Origin: Methanosphaera sp.
Lineage (GTDB): Archaea; Methanobacteriota; Methanobacteria; Methanobacteriales; Methanobacteriaceae
Length of the DNA stretch: 64,000 nucleotides
Reading direction: 5' to 3'
NCBI RefSeq assembly: GCF_022768985.1
Contig: NZ_JALEKL010000001.1
Coordinates: forward strand, 62,001 to 126,000
Made by a program: the position numbers and the translations under genes. This document shows, piece by piece, positions 19,662 through 28,204 of the stretch (position 1 is the stretch's first letter; each line of letters begins with the position of its first letter). Below the pieces are notes generated by a model. The model worked only from the letters and a program-made list of their open reading frames with translations, searched no databases and was not told the DNA's origin.

Positions 19662-20423
19662 ATGATAGGTCTAATAGGTGGAACAGGAACAAAATCAATA
19701 CTTGACAATTATGATACAATTGAAACAAAAACCATAGATACAAAGTATGGAAAATCTCCTGAAATATCAATAATTGAAGTTGAATCAAAAAAAGTTGCAT
19801 ACATGCCACGACACAGCAAAGGACATAGTGTGCCACCACACAAGATAAATTATCGTGCAAACATAGAAGCACTTGATATGCTTGGTGTAAATAAGGTATT
19901 TGCAACAAATGCAGTAGGATCACTAGATACAAACATAAAACCTGGTGACATCCTAATTGCTGATAACTTCATAGACTTCACACATGGACGAAATAACACA
20001 TTCTTTGATGAGGAAGTTGTACATATTGATGCTACCAAGCCATTTTGTGATGACCTACGATCTAACCTTACAAGTAGTGGAGATGTACATCCATATGGTG
20101 TATATATTTCAACACAAGGACCAAGATTTGAAACAAAAGCTGAAATTGATTTCTACAGACTAATAGGTGGAAAAGTTGTAGGAATGACATTAACACCTGA
20201 AGTTATACTTGCACGTGAAAAACAGATGTGTTATGCAAGTGTATGTGTAATAAGTAACTATGCAGCTTCAATATCACCAACAAAACTTACAATATCAGAG
20301 GTAAGTGAGGCAATGGATGAGGCTAGTGAAAGACTAATAAATTTAATAGCATCTGCAATTAAGAAAACTGACACAGACTATGTATGTGAATGTCAAAGCA
20401 TACTAGATGATGCAATAATCTAA
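19662..20423 (+). CDS. purine nucleoside phosphorylase, MTAP/MTIP family, Asn in base pocket
   Basis: 253 residues from MIGLIGGTGT; an in-frame ATG at 19647 is possible, but the paralogue aligns from 19662. Phosphate site: GTGT, MPRHSKGHSVPPH at 48-60 and ATNAVGS. Base site: QGPRFET at 152-158 and SNYAAS with N199. An Asn here favours 6-oxopurines, as in PNP and S-methylthioinosine phosphorylase, the route used by methanogens to salvage methylthioadenosine after deamination. It is about 26 nt downstream of rtcB and immediately upstream of a close paralogue. Confidence 0.88.
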   Translation: MIGLIGGTGTKSILDNYDTIETKTIDTKYGKSPEISIIEVESKKVAYMPRHSKGHSVPPHKINYRANIEALDMLGVNKVFATNAVGSLDTNIKPGDILIADNFIDFTHGRNNTFFDEEVVHIDATKPFCDDLRSNLTSSGDVHPYGVYISTQGPRFETKAEIDFYRLIGGKVVGMTLTPEVILAREKQMCYASVCVISNYAASISPTKLTISEVSEAMDEASERLINLIASAIKKTDTDYVCECQSILDDAII

Positions 20424-20551
20424 ATTAAAGTTAATTTAAAATATTACACAAATAATTGACTAATATAAAATTAGATCTGATAAAACTATAAAAGAAATTA
20501 AATTATAAAATAATTATCAGATATTAAACTAATTTAACAGTGGTGAATAAT

Positions 20552-21313
20552 ATGATAGGAATTATAGGTGGAACAGGTACAGATTCATTACTTGACACAT
20601 ACGATGTAGTTGAAAGAAAAACCATAGATACAAAGTATGGCACATCACCTGAAATATCAATAATAGAAATGGGATCAAAACAGGTAGCATACATGCCACG
20701 ACACAGTAAAGGACATAGTATGCCACCACATAAGATAAACTACCGTGCAAACATAGAAGCACTAGATATGATCGGAGTAAATAAGGTATTTGCAACAAAT
20801 GCAGTAGGATCACTAGATACAAACATTATACCGGGTGATATTCTAATTGCTGATAACTTCATAGACTTTACACATGGACGAAATAACACATTCTTTGATG
20901 AGGAAGTTGTACATATTGACTGTACCATGCCATTTTGTAAAGATTTACGTAGCAATCTTATAAGTTGTGGTGATGTACATCCATATGGTGTATATATTGT
21001 AATTGATGGACCAAGATTTGAAACAAAAGCAGAAATTGACTTCTACAGACTAATTGGTGGAAAAGTTGTAGGAATGACATTATGTCCTGAAATTGTACTT
21101 GCACGTGAAAAACAGATGTGTTATGCAAGTATTTGTGCAGTAACAGATGATACAGCAGCAACAACAGAAGATAAGCTTACAATGACAGAAATTACTGAGA
21201 CAATGAAGTTGTGTAGTGAAAATTTACTTCAATTACTAACAAAAACAATTGAAAAAACAGATGAAAAATTTAAATGTGAATGTCAAAGCATACTAGATGA
21301 TGCAATTATTTAA
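20552..21313 (+). CDS. purine nucleoside phosphorylase paralogue, Asp-Asp in base pocket
   Basis: 253 residues aligning without gaps to the upstream gene, sharing MPRHSKGHS, ATNAVGSLDTNI, the DNFIDFTHGRNNTFFDEE stretch and the C-terminal CECQSILDDAII. The base pocket differs: the upstream SNYAAS is TDDTAAT here (D199, D200) and TQGPRFET is IDGPRFET. In MTAP an Asp at this place selects adenine bases, so this copy may prefer 6-aminopurines such as methylthioadenosine. I chose ATG 20552 because GTGGTGA precedes it; the GTGs at 20540 and 20543 are part of that site. A recent tandem duplication followed by divergence is likely. Confidence 0.85.
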   Translation: MIGIIGGTGTDSLLDTYDVVERKTIDTKYGTSPEISIIEMGSKQVAYMPRHSKGHSMPPHKINYRANIEALDMIGVNKVFATNAVGSLDTNIIPGDILIADNFIDFTHGRNNTFFDEEVVHIDCTMPFCKDLRSNLISCGDVHPYGVYIVIDGPRFETKAEIDFYRLIGGKVVGMTLCPEIVLAREKQMCYASICAVTDDTAATTEDKLTMTEITETMKLCSENLLQLLTKTIEKTDEKFKCECQSILDDAII

Positions 21314-21373
21314 TATAATATATACTACAAAACTTTAAATACTAACTATAAAATTTATAATGGGTGAGGTTAG

Positions 21374-22291
21374 ATGACTGATGAAATTATAAAAGAAATT
21401 AAACAATTAAAAGAAGATAAAAATGCCATAATACTGGCACATAACTATCAACCAAAAGAAATACAGGAAGTAGCTGATTTTATTGGTGATTCACTTGAAC
21501 TTTGTCTTAAAGCAAGTGAAATAGATGATAGTGATATAATAGTATTTTGTGGTGTTAACTTTATGGCAGAAACAGCTGCTATAATATGTCCAGATAAAAA
21601 AGTACTACTACCAGATAACAGGGCAAACTGTCAAATGGCAGATATGGTTTCACTAGAAGAACTAAAACAGGCAAAAGAGGAAAATCCAGACTGTGAAGTT
21701 GTATTATATGTAAATAGTCGTGCTGAAACAAAAAGTGAAGCAGACATAGTATGTACATCAGCAAATGCAGCAAAAGTAGTATCAAGTTTAAATTCAGATA
21801 ATTTCATCTTTGCTCCAGATCACAACCTCGGAGTATATTCTGCAAAAGCAGCAGGTAAAGATGCAATAATTGTACCAGAAGATGGACATTGTTATGTACA
21901 TACAATGTTTAAACCAGAAGATATTGAAAATGCTCGTCGTGAATATCCTGATGCAAAAATTGTAGTACATCCTGAATGTAATGAAGATATAAAAGAACTT
22001 GCAGATTATGTTGAAAGTACAGGTGGAATGGTAAGACTTGCAAAAGATCCAGAAATAAAACAGCTTGTAATTGGTACAGAAATAGACCTTGTAACACGAC
22101 TTAAACGTGAAAATCCAGATAAGGAATTTATACCACTTAGAGCTGATGCATTCTGTCTTACAATGAAACTTATAACACTTGAAAAAATACGAGATGCACT
22201 GCTTGAGGAAAAATTCCTTATAACAGTAGATGAAGATATTGCAGCAAAAGCACGTATTGGAATTGAACGTATGCTTAACTTATCAAAATAG
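21374..22291 (+). CDS. nadA: quinolinate synthase A
   Basis: 305 residues. It condenses iminoaspartate with dihydroxyacetone phosphate to quinolinate in NAD synthesis, using a [4Fe-4S] cluster. Cluster ligands are Cys86 (NCQMAD), the Cys of HPECNED near 200, and the Cys of FCLTMKL near 257. Substrate residues are in LAHNYQ (21-26) and YVNSRAETKSEAD. ATG follows GGGTGAGGT. No L-aspartate oxidase, aspartate dehydrogenase or nadC lies nearby. T-rich tracts after the stop look like an archaeal terminator. Confidence 0.97.
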   Translation: MTDEIIKEIKQLKEDKNAIILAHNYQPKEIQEVADFIGDSLELCLKASEIDDSDIIVFCGVNFMAETAAIICPDKKVLLPDNRANCQMADMVSLEELKQAKEENPDCEVVLYVNSRAETKSEADIVCTSANAAKVVSSLNSDNFIFAPDHNLGVYSAKAAGKDAIIVPEDGHCYVHTMFKPEDIENARREYPDAKIVVHPECNEDIKELADYVESTGGMVRLAKDPEIKQLVIGTEIDLVTRLKRENPDKEFIPLRADAFCLTMKLITLEKIRDALLEEKFLITVDEDIAAKARIGIERMLNLSK

Positions 22292-22293
22292 GA

Positions 22294-22348
22294 TTTTTTT
22301 TAATTTAATATTAACCTCCCAAAACTTTTTTTATTTTTTTTTACTCTT
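22294..22348 (+). terminator. T-tract terminator after nadA
   Basis: Immediately after the nadA stop there are T runs of eight and more, interrupted by a short C-rich element (ACCTCCC). Archaeal RNA polymerase terminates at such U-rich tracts. Similar C-rich/T-rich tails follow several other plus-strand genes here, for example near 17925, 37385 and 47575. Confidence 0.5.
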
Positions 22349-22449
22349 TTTGTTTTATTGTTTTAAAAAACTTAAAATATTTATATTATTTTAGAAATAG
22401 AATTATTAATTAAAAAAAATATAATCATGGGGTTGGTGATTTAATTTTT

Positions 22450-23508
22450 ATGGATTTTAGAAAATTAATAAAAGATAAGTCTGCCATTTTTGGAGTTTTG
22501 CTTATTGTCATTGCAGCTTTTATTCTTATGACAGATTTTCTTGATAGCTTTGTTACATCACTTCTTTGGCCTCTTCTTGAGGGGTCATCTGAGGGTAAGA
22601 CTGTGATGTTTCTAACACTTCTTGGTAGTGTTTTTATTATCATACCAATACTTCAAAATAGTGATAGATTTAATGCTAAATTTAATAAAAGTGGCAATTA
22701 TTATTTTAAGTATATTGCATATTTGATTGTTATAATGTTTATATGTGCACTTTTTGGTCTTTTTATTGAGATTTTAATTAGAAATAGTTATGGTGTGTCA
22801 TATTTTACAATTCTTACATCAATGAAGGATACAACAAGTACTACAAGTCCTATGCATTCTCATCTTTATAAGTCTGTTTTAGGTTATGTTGCATCTGCAT
22901 TTGTACCATCCCATATTAATACTGCAACATCAATTCTACGATATAGCTTGCCTTATAGTTTGGTTGTTATACCTGTTGTGGTTATATCATATATTCTTGG
23001 TGTTGTTGCAATTTCAAAAATTGGCAGGTTTTCACGTTATATTGCATCTGTTGCATTGATTGTTATGATTATTGGTCTTTTTGATGGTGGTATTTATTCT
23101 CAGCCATTTCTTATTGGTATTTTTGCAATGCTGATAATTTACTTTATGGGTGGAAATTTCAATTATGTTAAATTTATTAACCCTGTTGTTATTATGGGAT
23201 TTATCCTGCTTCTTGGTGTGATAATTGAAGTTGGTGGTAGTGATCCTGTTGATCATACATTAACTGTTATTAATCAGACACAAGATGTTGATATGTCAGG
23301 TTTAAATGTAACATGTGTCATACATGATGGTGATAAGACAATTTATACAATTAATTCAACAAAGTCTGATAAGGAAATTATTCAGGAAGTTTTCAAGTTA
23401 TATGAGGGAAAATGTGATTTGACATTTATGACGTGGGATTTTTATAGTTATCTTGAAAATCCTACTATGAAACAAAGACAGATTCAAAAGTATGGCTATG
23501 AATTATAG
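22450..23508 (+). CDS. multi-spanning membrane protein, unknown function
   Basis: 352 residues with about seven hydrophobic helices up to residue 263, then a soluble C-terminal domain of about 90 residues (VDMSGLNVTCVIHDG to KYGYEL). I recognise no family. The ATG has a good GGTGAT ribosome binding site 8 nt upstream. Codon choice is strongly T-ending (ctt, ggt, att), unlike the A-ending nadA gene before it. Its last 50 bases, coding for the final residues NPTMKQRQIQKYGYEL, are repeated exactly at 26897, beyond the restriction-modification gene. The gene itself appears intact. Confidence 0.7.
   Translation: MDFRKLIKDKSAIFGVLLIVIAAFILMTDFLDSFVTSLLWPLLEGSSEGKTVMFLTLLGSVFIIIPILQNSDRFNAKFNKSGNYYFKYIAYLIVIMFICALFGLFIEILIRNSYGVSYFTILTSMKDTTSTTSPMHSHLYKSVLGYVASAFVPSHINTATSILRYSLPYSLVVIPVVVISYILGVVAISKIGRFSRYIASVALIVMIIGLFDGGIYSQPFLIGIFAMLIIYFMGGNFNYVKFINPVVIMGFILLLGVIIEVGGSDPVDHTLTVINQTQDVDMSGLNVTCVIHDGDKTIYTINSTKSDKEIIQEVFKLYEGKCDLTFMTWDFYSYLENPTMKQRQIQKYGYEL
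23457..23506 (+). repeat. 50-bp direct repeat, left copy
   Basis: Identical over 50 bases to 26897-26946, at a distance of 3440 bp. This copy lies within the last codons of the membrane protein gene, up to two bases before the end of its stop codon. The two copies flank the type IIG restriction-modification gene and look like a long target duplication. Confidence 0.95.
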
Positions 23509-23653
23509 ATGATTATCCGCCCCACATTCTTTTTTCCTATTTTTTTTCATGATATTGCTCTTTTTAAAATTCGATTATTTCTTTCCTTAATCAAGTACTA
23601 ATATATATTTCAAGAAATACAAAGTATGACTAAAAAACTAACTTTTTTGAGAA

Positions 23654-26600
23654 TTGAATAAAATGTGTGTTGGAACTATAAAAAATCATATTTTTGATGA
23701 TAAACTAATAGAAGAATACTTGGAAGATTATGAGGATAATTTAATAATTACAGAAGAAATTGAAAATGCTATACAAAAATGGTTAAAAAAATTAAATAAT
23801 AAAGAACTCATAAATGAAGAAAATAATTATCCTAAATTTTATGAAATTATTTTGCATCAAATTCTTGGTTATACTTCTGATGATTATATAACTGAAGGAA
23901 CTCAAAGTGATAGGCAGCGTCCTGATATAATATTTAAAAAAGATAATGAAGATTATGTTGTTTGTGAATTAAAAGGGTCAAAAACTGATATTGAGAAGAG
24001 ATACAATGGAAAACGGAGTGCAATTGATCAGGTGACAATTTATGCAAATAAAAATGAAGAAATTAAATGGTCTTTTGTATCAAATTATAATGAATTTAGA
24101 TTAATTTATGCATCTGCTACAGAAAAGTATATTTCATTTGATTTTGAATGTCTAACAGATCCACATAATCTTAAAATATTTTTACTTATTTTTAGTAAAT
24201 TTTCTTTAATTGATAAAAAAATACCAGAAACACTTTTAAAAGAGACAAAAGTTATTCAGGAAAAATTTGAAGATAAGTTTTATGAATTATTTAGTGAAAC
24301 AAGATTAATGATTATTAGAGAATTAGAATATTTCAATGCAAATTCTGAAGAATTTTCTCTCTCTTTAAATGATAAAATTTATTACGCACAATTAATTTTA
24401 AATAGATATTTATTCATATGTTTTGCAGAAGACTTAAAAATTCTGGATCCATTTCTTACAACTGAAACTCTAATTAATCCTTTATCCAGAAGAACTATAA
24501 GTAAAAATAAATTGTGGAAGGAACTTAATGAGTTATTTGAAACTATATATGAGGGAAACGAATACAGAAATATAAGTGAGTTTGGTGGAGTTCTTTTTGA
24601 AGAAAAGTTAGTAAATAAATTAAATATTAGAGATTTAGTAAGGGATCAGGAAGAATTTTTTGAAGGTTGTTATAAAAATCATGGTTTTCAATATGATAAT
24701 GTTGAAGTGAAAAAATATAAAGATTTAAATCCTATTTTTAAAAATTTACTTATAATTTCATCTTTTGATTTTGAATCTGAACTTGATGTAAACATACTTG
24801 GACATATTTTTGAAAGTAGTCTTAAAGATATTGATGAACTTAAAAAAAATTTAGAAAAAGAAAATGATATACAAACTTCAAATGGAATTTATTATACTTC
24901 AGAATATGTTACTGATTATATGTGTAAAAATGCAATAGTATCTCAACTTAGTAAAAGTGGAAATGCTCAAAGTATAGATGAATTAATTGATGAATATAAA
25001 GAATCTGGAGAATTGGATTTATTAGATGAAAAATTAAAGAATATTAAAATTTTAGATCCAGCATGTGGAAGTGGTGCATTTCTTAATAAATCAGTAGATG
25101 TACTTTTTAAGATTCATGAAGTTCTACATAGAAATAAATTTGAGAATGATATGACTTTATATCGTCATTTTGATAATTTAGAAAATCGTAAGGCTATTGT
25201 TAAAAATAACATATATGGTGTTGATCTTAATAGAGAGTCAGTTGAATTAACTAAATTATCTTTATTTCTTAAGTTAGCTACTTCTTTTAAATTAGAAAAA
25301 GGATTTAAGTTACCTAATTTGGATAATAATATAAAATGTGGTAATTCTTTAATAAGTGATAAAAATATTGTTGGAAATAATGCTTTTAATTGGGAGAAAG
25401 AATTTGATGAAATTATAAATGATGGTGGTTTTGATGTTGTAATTGGAAATCCTCCTTATATAAAAGCTGGTTTAAAAGATGAAGAATATCAAAAACAACG
25501 AGCATATTTAAATACTTCTACTGAATATGTAACTTTAAAAGAAAAATGGGATTATTATGTGGCTTTTATAGAAAAGGGTCTTCATTTATTAAAAGAAAGA
25601 GGAGAACTTTCTTTCTTAATATCTGATTCATATGCTTTATCTGAATTTTCAGAAGAATCAAAAAAATATATATTTGATAATTTTCATTTTAAAAAAATAG
25701 ATTTTTTTCCAAATATTAAATTATTTAAAAATGCCAATGTTAAAAATATTATTTTAACAGTTGATGATAAAAAATCAGATAATCTTCCTACTGAAAGAAT
25801 TTTACATGATTGTGAATTTGATAATATGATCAAATTAGAAAATACAACAGATCCTCAAAAGATATTTAGATTTGAAGATTATGAATTAGATAAGTTTTCA
25901 AAAAATTCAAAGTTATTATCGGAAATTTGTTTAGTTACTAAAGGTTTACAACCTCATAGTAGTAATAGTTATAATTTAAAATTTAAAAAAGATGATGTAT
26001 TATCAGAAGTTCAAGATGAAATATATAATAAACCTTATGTTGAAAATAAAGATTTAAGACCTTATGGAATTAATAAAATCAGATATTTAGAGTGGGGAAC
26101 AGAAAGAGTTCCAGATAACATATATAGAAAAACATTTCCTGAATTATATATTAATCCTAAATTAATTGTTGGAAAAATTGGTAAAAATTATATTTATGAT
26201 GAAGAAAAGATGATTTGTAATGATTCATGTTATGTACTAACTTTACATCATTATCTTAAAGGAGTTGAAAATAGAAGTATTAATAAGGCAAGAAATAATT
26301 TTTCTAATCCAAACAAAAGAAGTCTTGAAGAATTAGAATTAATTTCAATGCAATTTAATTTAAAATATATATTAGCTATTTTAAATTCTAAATTCATGAG
26401 AAAGTATTTGAATTTAACATCGCATGCTGTTATTAAGGATAGTAAGTATGTTAATGATTTGAAATATTTGCCTATAAAAGAAATTTCATTAGATGATCAA
26501 GAAGTCTTTGTTGATTTAGTTGATAATATCATGTTATTTACTGCAGATTTTATTAAAGAACAAAATTCTTTTATAAAATGGTTAAATAATTATTATAATA

Positions 26601-26881
26601 CTAATATTAACTTAGATACAAATTCTTCTTTAAAAAAATATTATAATTTAGATTTTAATGAATTTTTTAAAAAAATAAAAAATAAAACCAAAATTAAGAA
26701 TAGAGAAGATACTGAATTATTAGAAAATGAATTTACTAAAAGTTTAAGTAAGCTTAATAGTCTTAAAAATAAAATTATTAAACTAAGTGATGAAATTGAT
26801 GATAATGTATTTGAATTATACGAATTATCTGATGAAGATAAAAAATCAATTAAAGAGACATATAAACAGGAAATAATCTAA
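23654..26881 (+). CDS. type IIG restriction-modification enzyme (Eco57I/PglX-like)
   Basis: 1075 residues combining cleavage, methylation and target recognition. A PD-(D/E)xK nuclease site is near 89-105 (PDIIF and VCELKGS). N6-adenine methyltransferase motif I DPACGSGAF is near 466 and motif IV GNPPYI near 598. A TaqI-like recognition region follows (KGLQPHSS, then NSKFMRKYL), with a helical C-terminus. It would recognise, methylate and cut a specific DNA site; no separate specificity gene is present. The start is uncertain: TTG 23654 or ATG 23663. Leucine is mainly tta and arginine aga, unlike its neighbours, which suggests transfer. It is flanked by a 50-bp direct repeat. No brx genes are adjacent, so BREX membership is unlikely. 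Confidence 0.88.
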   Translation: MNKMCVGTIKNHIFDDKLIEEYLEDYEDNLIITEEIENAIQKWLKKLNNKELINEENNYPKFYEIILHQILGYTSDDYITEGTQSDRQRPDIIFKKDNEDYVVCELKGSKTDIEKRYNGKRSAIDQVTIYANKNEEIKWSFVSNYNEFRLIYASATEKYISFDFECLTDPHNLKIFLLIFSKFSLIDKKIPETLLKETKVIQEKFEDKFYELFSETRLMIIRELEYFNANSEEFSLSLNDKIYYAQLILNRYLFICFAEDLKILDPFLTTETLINPLSRRTISKNKLWKELNELFETIYEGNEYRNISEFGGVLFEEKLVNKLNIRDLVRDQEEFFEGCYKNHGFQYDNVEVKKYKDLNPIFKNLLIISSFDFESELDVNILGHIFESSLKDIDELKKNLEKENDIQTSNGIYYTSEYVTDYMCKNAIVSQLSKSGNAQSIDELIDEYKESGELDLLDEKLKNIKILDPACGSGAFLNKSVDVLFKIHEVLHRNKFENDMTLYRHFDNLENRKAIVKNNIYGVDLNRESVELTKLSLFLKLATSFKLEKGFKLPNLDNNIKCGNSLISDKNIVGNNAFNWEKEFDEIINDGGFDVVIGNPPYIKAGLKDEEYQKQRAYLNTSTEYVTLKEKWDYYVAFIEKGLHLLKERGELSFLISDSYALSEFSEESKKYIFDNFHFKKIDFFPNIKLFKNANVKNIILTVDDKKSDNLPTERILHDCEFDNMIKLENTTDPQKIFRFEDYELDKFSKNSKLLSEICLVTKGLQPHSSNSYNLKFKKDDVLSEVQDEIYNKPYVENKDLRPYGINKIRYLEWGTERVPDNIYRKTFPELYINPKLIVGKIGKNYIYDEEKMICNDSCYVLTLHHYLKGVENRSINKARNNFSNPNKRSLEELELISMQFNLKYILAILNSKFMRKYLNLTSHAVIKDSKYVNDLKYLPIKEISLDDQEVFVDLVDNIMLFTADFIKEQNSFIKWLNNYYNTNINLDTNSSLKKYYNLDFNEFFKKIKNKTKIKNREDTELLENEFTKSLSKLNSLKNKIIKLSDEIDDNVFELYELSDEDKKSIKETYKQEII

Positions 26882-26896
26882 GAATTTCATCTAATC

Positions 26897-26946
26897 AAAT
26901 CCTACTATGAAACAAAGACAGATTCAAAAGTATGGCTATGAATTAT
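26897..26946 (+). repeat. 50-bp direct repeat, right copy
   Basis: Exact copy of 23457-23506, beginning 15 bases after the stop of the restriction-modification gene. Here it codes for nothing complete: it is a displaced duplicate of the 3' end of the membrane protein gene. The bases beyond it (GATGAGATT) again resemble those after the left copy (AGATGATT), offset by one base. Confidence 0.95.
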
Positions 26947-27608
26947 GATGAGATTCTACATTTCAATCTCCTTTTTTTATCTTTTTTTAAAAGTTACATC
27001 TATATCATATTTTAATATTATTTCATAATTTGTGGTTGGTTGATTTATTTTATTTTTATATTTTATTATTTGATGTGTTTTATCATGTTTTTATATAATT
27101 TTTAATTGTTTTGTTGTTTATTTTATGTAGTTGTTGAGTGGTTTTTTTTGATTTTTTCTGGTGGTGTATTTTCATATCCTATTTTTTTGTGAATTTTTTT
27201 CTTTACTATTTTCACATATTTTAGTGATTTTCTAAATATTAACCTTTTAAAATAAAAAATAAAGTTTAATTTAACTATTTTTTAAGTAATTTTAATTTTT
27301 TTTCTTTTAAATAGGTATTTTTAATAAAAAAAGAAGTATTTACCTATAAAAATTATTAATTTCATGTTTAATTAATTTTAAAGTAAAGTTTAGTTAAATT
27401 TAGATAAAAAATTTAATTTAATATATTAATTTCAAATTTAAAAGAGTTTTATATCAATAATTTAATTAAAAAGAAATAATAGGTCTTAATTTTTAAAATA
27501 AGGTTTATAAACTCGGGGGGGGGGGTAAAAGCCATGTTAAATTTAAAAAAGATAAAAAAAGAAAAAGTAGTGTATTTTTTAATTTTAAAATTTACTATTG
27601 AAAAAGGC
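26947..27608. other. long A+T-rich gap with an 11-G tract
   Basis: About 660 bases without a gene between the right direct repeat and the histone gene. T-tracts at the left end could terminate the restriction gene. Its most unusual element is a run of eleven G at 27515-27525 in otherwise nearly pure A/T sequence. A 22-codon frame just after it (27534) overlaps the histone gene and is not convincing. Confidence 0.6.
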
Positions 27609-27806
27609 TTATAAAGCAAGTTCTATGTCGCTAGCTTTCACTGTTTTTCTTCCAGCATGTTTTGTTAAAGCTACAGCGTCTTCACTTATTTTTTCTCCAA
27701 TTTCTTCAAGTATTTTTTTTAATTCTACTTTAGCATCTTCACTTACTCTTACAGCACCTGCATTTTTGATTATTCTTCCAACTGGTGCGATTGGTAATTC
27801 TGACAT
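27609..27806 (-). CDS. archaeal histone (HMf type)
   Basis: 65 residues, a single histone fold without tails. The opening [23 protein letters not shown] and the end [17 protein letters not shown] match HMfA/HMfB of Methanobacteriales. The protein dimerises and wraps DNA into hypernucleosome fibres. R10 of the GRI turn and the RKT loop contact DNA. The ATG at 27806 follows AAGGAGGATAAT. It is monocistronic, with a TATA-like box at 27845-27855. Confidence 0.97.
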   Translation of the reverse strand: MSELPIAPVGRIIKNAGAVRVSEDAKVELKKILEEIGEKISEDAVALTKHAGRKTVKASDIELAL

Positions 27807-27844
27807 AAATTATTATCCTCCTTAAAATTTCTTATTATATCTAT

Positions 27845-27855
27845 AATATATAAAA
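27845..27855 (-). promoter_or_regulatory. TATA-like box of the histone gene
   Basis: On the minus strand TTTTATATATT lies about 40 nt before the histone ATG, with GGAGG in between. This spacing suits initiation near 27825 and a short leader. Confidence 0.45.
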
Positions 27856-28204
27856 GCTATAATATATATTTAATTGAATAATTTTGTTTTTATTTTGAAA
27901 TTAATTAATATTTTTTTTTATTTTAAAATAAAAAGTTTTAATTAAATTATAATTAACTTTTAAATTCTTTCATAATCTTTTTTAATAAAATACAACTTTA
28001 TTATTTTTATTTAAGCTTTTATATTTAATATTTTACTATAAATTTATATTTTTAAACATTATACTTTTGTTTTCATAAAAAAAGTATTAATTGTAAATAT
28101 TAATATTTTATAATTAAAAATAACATACTTATAAATTAGATAAACAAATTAAAAAACAAAAAGATATATTTCATTTCTTATTTTTCTTTATGGGTGATTT
28201 AACA

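Noticed and set aside
23654-26881. Could be a BREX system methyltransferase (PglX)
   Set aside because: No brxA, brxB, brxC, pglZ or brxL lies nearby, and an N-terminal nuclease motif is present, so a stand-alone type IIG enzyme fits better.
27534-27602. 22-codon frame after the 11-G tract
   Set aside because: It is Lys/Leu-rich by base composition alone and overlaps the end of the histone gene.
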